From Klebsormidium nitens (Eukaryota > Streptophyta > Klebsormidiophyceae > Klebsormidiales > Klebsormidiaceae), in contig DF237246.1 in the NCBI GenBank assembly GCA_000708835.1, positions 44,325 through 108,324 on the forward strand: a stretch of DNA of 64,000 nt, in the 5' to 3' direction. Under the pieces are notes generated by a model. That model had not been told where the DNA came from. It searched no databases and worked only from the letters and a program-made list of their open reading frames with translations. Position 1 is the first letter of the stretch. The number at the start of each line of letters is the position of its first letter. Shown here one piece after another: positions 57,756 to 64,000 of this stretch. A program made the translations under genes and the position numbers.

Positions 57756-58973
57756 GTGTCTTACTCAGGACCTCGTAATGCGTTTCAATGGATATGGCAC
57801 TTAACCAGAGCTTACCCAACCTCTCCAAAAATCACAACACAGCGCTGCAGGACAAAGGCTTCAGGCTCTCAGATACAAGTCTACAAGTCTAGCCAATCTC
57901 TTGAAGCACATAGTACAACTCTCTGTGCCTTGCAGAACGAGCAGCGCGACCCAGGCTACGAGGGCCTCAACCCCGACGTCTGGATCGCCGAGAGCAAGCA
58001 GTTCCCCGGGGAGAAAGAACTGGTCGTGAAAGCCCCCATCCCAAAGGGTGCGGTCGTCTTCACCGGGCACTACCTCCGCGAGCGGAAGGGCACAATCGTG
58101 ACGGCCGACGAGCTGCTGTCGTGGCCGGTGGAGAAGCGCGAGGAGTTCATGCACTGGACGGTGCAGATCTCCGACTTCGAGTTCCAGGCGGCGACGGTGC
58201 GCGAGGACGGGGTGCCCGAGGACTTTGCGGCGTTCATGAACCACAGCTGCGACCCCACCATCTGGTGAGCAGGGCTGACTTCCTCAGTGCCGCGAGCATT
58301 TCAGAAAAGTGAAGGTTTTATTGTTTCACGACACACCAAAGAAACGCTTGTAAACCTTTGATTGCAGAATACGAGAGATCCGTACAACTTACTGGGGTTG
58401 GCAAGTTGAATTTGCTTACTGGATAAGTTGTTGAATCGACCTTCTTTCGAGGCCTACATGAGCGAGCCAGGACATAAGAAGCGACTGCGCAGATGAGCCT
58501 CTTCGACTGCTGGTTCTGACATCTGCTGGTATTTTCAGCGTTTTACCTGTCGTTGAATCGAGAACTGATGAACCAGGAGCTGCCTAAGATCTTCCCACTT
58601 CTCTTGAAGATCGTCTCATAGCGTCATATTCAAAGCTCTGAGAGTCACTAACACCGTCAAACATTCGTGCAGGTTTCTGCCCGATGACTGGACCATGGTG
58701 GCGCGCCGCGACCTCAAAGTCGGGGACGCTATTCTCCTCGATTACGCCACCGCGGCGAACTCGTCTCCTATTGTGTATTTGAGCAACATCAAGGACATGC
58801 CATGCTTGTGCGAGACGAAGCGGTGCCGGAGGCTCCTCAAAGGAACCGACTACTTGAAGAAGGAGCTGTGGGATCTGTACGGCGCTCACTGGTCGCCGAG
58901 CGTGTATCAAATGTGGAAGAGGGATGGGATTGCTCCGCCTCAGGGAGAGGGCGTCGAGCCACTTGATGCTTGA
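57756..58973 (+). CDS. Small SET-domain protein with post-SET cysteine cluster
   Basis: Probable protein-lysine methyltransferase. Exons 57756-58264 and 58673-58973 join in phase to give 269 residues. The SET core runs from about residue 85 (LVVKAPIPKGAVVFTGHYL) through FMNHSCDPTIW, the SAM-binding NHSCDP motif near 164, to the LKVGDAILLDYAT segment. MPCLCETKRCRR follows, which fits the post-SET CxCx4C zinc motif. There is no pre-SET domain. The first 60 residues are basic and Ser/Thr-rich, like a transit peptide. However, a CTTGCAG acceptor lies just before NEQRDPGYEGLNPDVW, so the true N-terminus may come from an upstream exon instead. The stretch where many SET enzymes have a catalytic YDY reads LDYAT, with only one Tyr, so activity cannot be assumed. 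Confidence 0.78.
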
Positions 58974-60458
58974 TCATTCGGCTTGACATTGGTGAATAAT
59001 GAACAGCCAAATGCAGTCGTCCTCGTACTGCCCTAACCGTCCCCACTGTAACTTAAGCGTTGCTTTGTGAGTAAGCTCCAATAAGTGCAACGATATGAGC
59101 TAACCGGTCTTGGGACTAAACTCTGAATACATTTTGATGCTACAAGTACTGCAAAATAGGAGTCAAGTTGCTAGTGATACCGCGGTAAGCTGGGTAGAAC
59201 GGAGCCTACGAAAGCTCCTCGTTGTACGTTACGTTGTGTGGTAAGTGCAACGTGCACCGTGGCATTCATTATGCATGGTCACGTGCACCTGATCGATGCG
59301 AGATCGCACAGCTGTAAAATCAGCTTCTATACCAGTGGCTTACGCGCAACTCGAAAGCCTGTCCGGTTATACTGATCTTGTACAGTGACAGGCAAGCTGG
59401 CGTGCTGGCAGACTGACGCACCCCAGCAGTTCATGGCAAGCTCTCAAAGGAAGTAACTTCACGGTATGTAGAAACCTGGCTAGACGGTCATGTTTAAGGC
59501 AGCTTACTCGCGGATGTGGTACAGTGCATGCTTAATTTGGGATCCGCATGCATGCACGCTAGTAGTAGGACTTTCGATGATGAGCTCTCCACATTGGCCG
59601 CCATGTGCGAGATCCACATGAAACGATAATGATGTTCTCTTTTCAATTCACCGTGCAAGCTACATGGGCCATAGGCTCCATGGCATACATGCAGGTTTGT
59701 GTTAGAGTTCTGAATGCCTCGCGCTACCCTACCGTCTGAATCTCCGTGTGCTACGATGATTAGTCCAAACCCAGCTCCTCGCAACGTTATTCATGGTCAA
59801 TGCAGTCTAGCTATGCTAGCAAAATTGCTGCAACTTTACAAGACTACGGGCCAGCAGATCGACTCAATGTTGGAACTAGGATTGGCACTAACTAGCGGAC
59901 GGCGGCTGGCGATTTGGGATCGGAATGTAGACCGCAGAAGGTGCATATGCCAGCATGGATGCGGTGTTTTGGTACATACATATGCATCATGCCGGCCATG
60001 CTCAATTGTAGCTTTTCTTCAAAGCTCACTCGACACGCACGTGGAAATGATCGGATGCATGCCCAGCACCATTTAAATGATCATAGGACAATGGAATTGT
60101 GAGCTAGTTCATGCACGCACATTTATCTTGCAATTTTCGACAAAGCAATATAAAAAATGGTTTGGCGCGGTGGCCAGATCTTGACGAAGGTGCAAATGAA
60201 GGACGGGACCAGATTACCTGGCTTGCTGCCTGATTCACGAATCTCTTGCATGAAAAACACAAACCTAAAGATAACTCAGTAAGTTGCAGTATGTTAAGTT
60301 TGACGATTCAGAACCATTATTTGTTGCGCCGCCTCATCTGCCGTCGACTTTCATGTCATGCGACTACATTGCACATACCGCAACGTGGCTGCTCCAGATG
60401 CGCAAGGAACGACGATTAAGTTACCATTCCTACAAAGGCGCCCTTCTAATGCAAAGAA
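58974..60458. other. Intergenic region with no recognised element
   Basis: About 1.5 kb between the convergent ends of the SET gene (+) and the transporter gene (-). AT-richer, with many GCATGC words around 59520-59560 and 60040-60070. No exon or repeat array that I can support. Confidence 0.5.
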
Positions 60459-62729
60459 TCAGGACTTTGAGCCTCGAGACCCCAGGTCGAGGTTGATACC
60501 TAAGAATCCGCACAGAACCAACGTGCCGCCAACCAGCATCAGAGGCTTTGGAACGATTCCAAAGATGAGAAGCTCGGCAAGTATAGCAATCGGTGTTTGA
60601 ACCGCCAGGCCCACGCTTGCTGCGGTTGGGGTTGTTAGCAGCATAGCCCTTGCACACAGGTAATCAGCGACAACGTTTCCGAATATACCTGCATTAGAAA
60701 GAACATTGGACGACTTTAGGCAGGAGCGACTTTTGTGTTTGTGGCCAGGGAGCCAACTTGAAGCAATCTGACCCTGTGAAAAACTCGTGCAGATTGCCAA
60801 AGCCTTGCTGAATGAACAGGAACTTTGACAACAGACAAAGACCCCGCCGTCTTGAAAGACACACCGGTGATGCTGACCTTCCAAAAACGGACCGAGAAGA
60901 GTACTTCTGCTTGGGGAAAACGGGACAATTTCCTCACCTTTGACGATCAAGAGCCCGAACGTTTTTGCCCCCATCCAACGCAGGTTCTCCAACCCGGTCC
61001 ATGCAAGCAGCAACAGGCACGGCAGCAAAAACACACCGGCGAGCAGACCCATATACCCAAACACCAGGGACGTGCTGACCGGCTTCTTGCCCCGCTTGCT
61101 AGGACAGCTGTCAAGATCCTCCCCGGTTTCGTCTGGCATCGTGTATTCGACACTAGTGCCATAGAAGGCGTAGATTATGGCCGCCACAAAGGCAAGTCCG
61201 TTGCCTAAGGCAGGCCCAGAAGGGATCGAAAGGGAGCCGTCCGACTCAGAAGACGACTCCACGTCCGAGATGCTGACGACCACTGTTCCCAGCATGGCGC
61301 AAACGATCATGGCGAGCTTGAAGATCGTGAACGGCTCCTTCAGCCAGATGACCGAGATCAGGAAAGTAAAGAGGCTCGTGGAAGAGAATATGATCGTGTT
61401 ACTCTGCACCCAAACAGGAGGAGATATGTACTAAGTCAGTAGCAGATAAAGACGTCCCAACCCTGGTGGAACAAGGGCAGTTAGCGAGCCTTCGCTCTTC
61501 CAAAGATTGGCAGTTAGTGAGCCTCCGCTCTTCCAAAGCTGTGAAGAACGTAAGATCTACAGTAGCAAAAGTACCGCTGATGGCTCTTGCTGTATGAACT
61601 GCAAGCAGACCCTCCACCAAGAAGATGCACGTCCTGCAAACAATGGACAAGCAAATAGAGGGAACAATAGAAAGTCAAGGGGAAATGCGAAGTTACGTCC
61701 ACTCCGAGGAATCTGATTGGAAGAAGTACTCACAGACACGGTGGTCAGGCCCAGGGACAAGGTATATGTGTACTGTGCCATAAACCACAGCGGACCAATC
61801 ACGGCCGCAATCTTCACAGCCTCCCAATGCTCCGCACCTAAGGGCCCCAGCCTCAGGCCCCTGAGCGAACCCTGGTATGCGCTCACAACCGGTTCGGTGC
61901 TGTCCAATGCATCATCCTGCGCTTCTACATCGGGCAGTAACGGGGCCTGCCCCTGGCTGTCAAGTCCCCAGGACTTCTGAGGTTGAAATCCCAGCTCCGG
62001 AAGGCTCTGAAGTTCTGCTCCATCCTGCCTACCTAAGGTTTCTTCCGCCATCGACTTGCTGCCGATTGGAGTGCTGAACAAGGTCCTGACTGCAGCGACA
62101 TTGACGGGGCCCCCATGGGCCGTTAACTCAATTAACTTGCTTGGAGAAGCGGGCGCCTTCCAAGCTTCTAAGACGGACAGTATCGGTGTCTGCGGTTCAG
62201 ACACGCTCCTACTACCCACGTCCCCGGAACTTTCTTCCGGGCCCAAGAGGGCAAATGGCAGTGCGGCCCCTACATGGGGGTGCACTTCTCTCTCACTTCC
62301 TACCCGCCTCTCATCAATCGCCGCCGCTTCCAACTGGAGGCCTCCCGCACTTTCCTGAAGCCCTCTACTCCAATTACACCCATTTGCCTCCCCGTCCTCA
62401 ACTACCGAAGCCAGTTTTCTCCATTGGCTAGGGCTCCCTGCCCCTGGAGAATCCCCACCATCTGAGCTTTTCTCTTTGCGCGAAAGCTCCCAAAAGCCAG
62501 CGTTATGCCCCTGCCGGTACCAGCGGGCGAGCATGGCACAGGGGAGGTGCAGAATGAACAGGCATGATGAGACGTATGACACCAGGAAGGACGACGCGCC
62601 CCTCTCTATGATCACCTGAATGGCGAACCCCGCAGAAATATACAGGAGCCCTGCCACTATCACTAGGCCCAGGCCAAGGGCCTGCCGTCCCTGGGGCAGT
62701 CTGCCAAGCGGGAAGGCACCTTCCGCCAT
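60459..62729 (-). CDS. SLC35F5-type drug/metabolite (EamA) transporter
   Basis: Multi-pass membrane transporter; family substrates are poorly defined. Exons in transcript order: 62729-61734, 61403-60938, 60688-60459, all in phase, 563 residues. The first two membrane helices are GLGLVIVAGLLYISAGFAIQ and LVSYVSSCLFILHLPCAMLA. A hydrophilic loop of about 210 residues (75-285) follows, rich in Ser, Glu and Pro. The SLC35F-like core then begins with GPLWFMAQYTYTLSLGLTTVS|SNT and continues with IFSSTSLFTFLISVIWLKEP and VCAMLGTVVVSIS. Later helices include FVAAIIYAFYGTSVEY, YMGLLAGVFLLPCLLLLAW and VGLAVQTPIAILAELLIFG. About ten helices in total. The splice at VS|SN falls inside the first conserved motif. 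The long loop is also seen in animal SLC35F5 but is larger here. Confidence 0.87.
61476..61540 (+). repeat. 33-base direct repeat in the transporter intron
   Basis: Two adjacent units, starting at 61476 and 61509, share GGCAGTTAG(C/T)GAGCCT then CCGCTCTTCCAAAG with one further change. The repeat is wholly inside the intron 61404-61733. Confidence 0.9.
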
Positions 62730-64000
62730 ATGAGTGGCCAGAGGGGTGGGGGGCTTTGCAATCTAGGGGGGCTGGGATTTGGGACAGGTTTCAGCGGAGC
62801 ACTCAGTGGGCGTCTGAAGGGCTTGATTCAGGGGGCCAGCTGATTTGGGCCCCTCTTTCAAACGTGCAGGCTCAGTGAAAGCGCGTGGCATGAACTGCAA
62901 TAGAGAAAAGGTGGACTACTGTTAGTTCTGAGCTTTCCGCAGCCAAGAGTGGGCAAGGTTCATGGATACAAAAAAAGTCCAGCAATCAAGGACACAAACA
63001 ACTTGGAATGTGCCCAGCCAAGTTCGATTTCAGGACGGAACAGCAGCGTTCGCGAGTCAAAAACAAGCTTATCGTACATCCAAAGGCTGATTGCAAGACG
63101 ATTCATCAATGAAGGCTCTGCGAAGGGCCTGCCCAGCTGCCCATGAAGCTCACCATGCAATAGCAGCCATTTGGCCATCGAGGATTACTGCAATCTCGTG
63201 CTGGGGTGTCGGGATGATAAGAAGGACCTCAAAGTTCTCCTTGTTTGGGAACTGAAGCTCTGGCCCCGGCAGAATGTGAAGCATACAAAATGCAAGAGCA
63301 GACTGAACAAGATCTGCAGCAGAAGTGCAGAGCACATGGTGCAGTAGTGGAAGCCTCACTTTGCTTGTCGTAGGAAAGCTTGCACCCGCAATGAAACTCG
63401 TAAGGGCGTCCACCTAAGTTGCAGCTGTTGACATTCAGCAGCTGTCATTCAGCAGCTATGGCACCACACTTCTGAGGACCACGCAAGAATCTTGTCAGTG
63501 GCTCTTCCCCGCTCCCATATAGTGCAAGACCGTGACAAAACGAACTGCCACCTGCTCCTCAACCTTACATGAGTTTACTGTACAACGTTGTCTCATCGCT
63601 GTGTTAGCCACCTTAGCTCAAAACTCAAAGCTCAAGGCAGAAGCCACAGCTGCGAGCGCATAGACTCAGAGAGCACCTTCAACTTCAAGATGCATCATGC
63701 GCTCAACTTTGTTGAAGGTTGAAACTGCTGAAATGTTGAAGTCTACCATGTACCTATGACTCTATGGCCACGCACACAATAGGGTATGTCGGATGTCCAT
63801 GCTCCGATGAAAACGGATGAACAATCTGAGGACACCACGCTCATCAGCTGGAGACGTGGGACTCCTATACCTGGCGATGGTCGCCGGAGCGCGGGTGCCA
63901 AACCGCACGGCGGCCCCTGGGAGGCGGCGACGACCTCGACTTACGAGGAATTATACACCCTTTTTACCCCGCACGCGGCATGACCCGTAGTGCGTTTGCG
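62730..64000. other. Promoter and 5' flank of the transporter, otherwise unassigned
   Basis: Upstream of the minus-strand transporter start. Short repeats of CATTCAGCAGCT occur at 63431-63457. Near the right edge, 63786-63983, a plus-strand frame ends TYEELYTLFTPHAA; it has no recognised motif and cannot be judged from this window. Confidence 0.4.

Noticed and set aside
1-64000. Transposons, viral insertions, tRNA or rRNA genes
   Set aside because: No transposase, reverse transcriptase, integrase or capsid motifs, no terminal repeats, and no cloverleaf I could support by eye. A tRNA scan would be needed to exclude small RNAs.

Overview
This is nuclear DNA from an intron-rich green-lineage eukaryote. 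The best fit is a streptophyte (charophyte-type) alga such as Klebsormidium; that name is an inference from gene content. The window holds a plant-type SOS1 Na+/H+ antiporter, a VPS13-type lipid-transfer protein ending in a Vps62-like (DUF946) region, and proteins with transit-peptide-like leaders. Introns are mostly canonical GT-AG, about 300-700 bases long, between short GC-richer exons. I found no bacterial operons, CRISPR array, convincing tRNA/rRNA or intact transposon. Exon models were built by hand from splice consensus, reading-frame phase and family resemblance; almost all exon phases add up. Layout: 1-11589 (+) is the 3' part of a VPS13-like gene (19 exons visible). 13059-27950 (+) is a complete 23-exon SOS1 gene. 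27951-32924 is mostly non-coding, with a possible broken F-box-like gene on the minus strand, a GC-rich block, a short tandem repeat and one orphan terminal exon (31309-31692). 32925-37012 (+) is a conserved-looking gene I cannot name. 38167-38979 (+) is a doubtful single-exon ORF. 39307-42227 (+) is a 2-oxoglutarate/Fe(II) oxygenase gene lacking a clear 5' end. 43440-50474 (-) is a 10-exon RumA/RlmD-type RNA uracil-C5 methyltransferase. 51205-55333 (+) is a large low-complexity coiled-coil protein of unknown function, divergent from the methyltransferase across a 730-base shared promoter. 57756-58973 (+) is a small SET-domain protein. 60459-62729 (-) is an SLC35F5-type EamA transporter. The genes look like independent housekeeping or stress genes rather than one pathway. 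The most unusual signal is structural: intron 3' splice junctions and exon starts are repeatedly copied in local tandem. The extreme case is the methyltransferase gene. There, the start of its fifth exon, with its acceptor site, is repeated seven more times in the upstream intron, in a dimeric higher-order pattern of about 310 bases that decays with distance. Similar single extra copies occur at three SOS1 acceptors, and a run of acceptor-like repeats lies in a VPS13 intron. One SOS1 copy offers a usable alternative acceptor that would lead straight to a stop codon.
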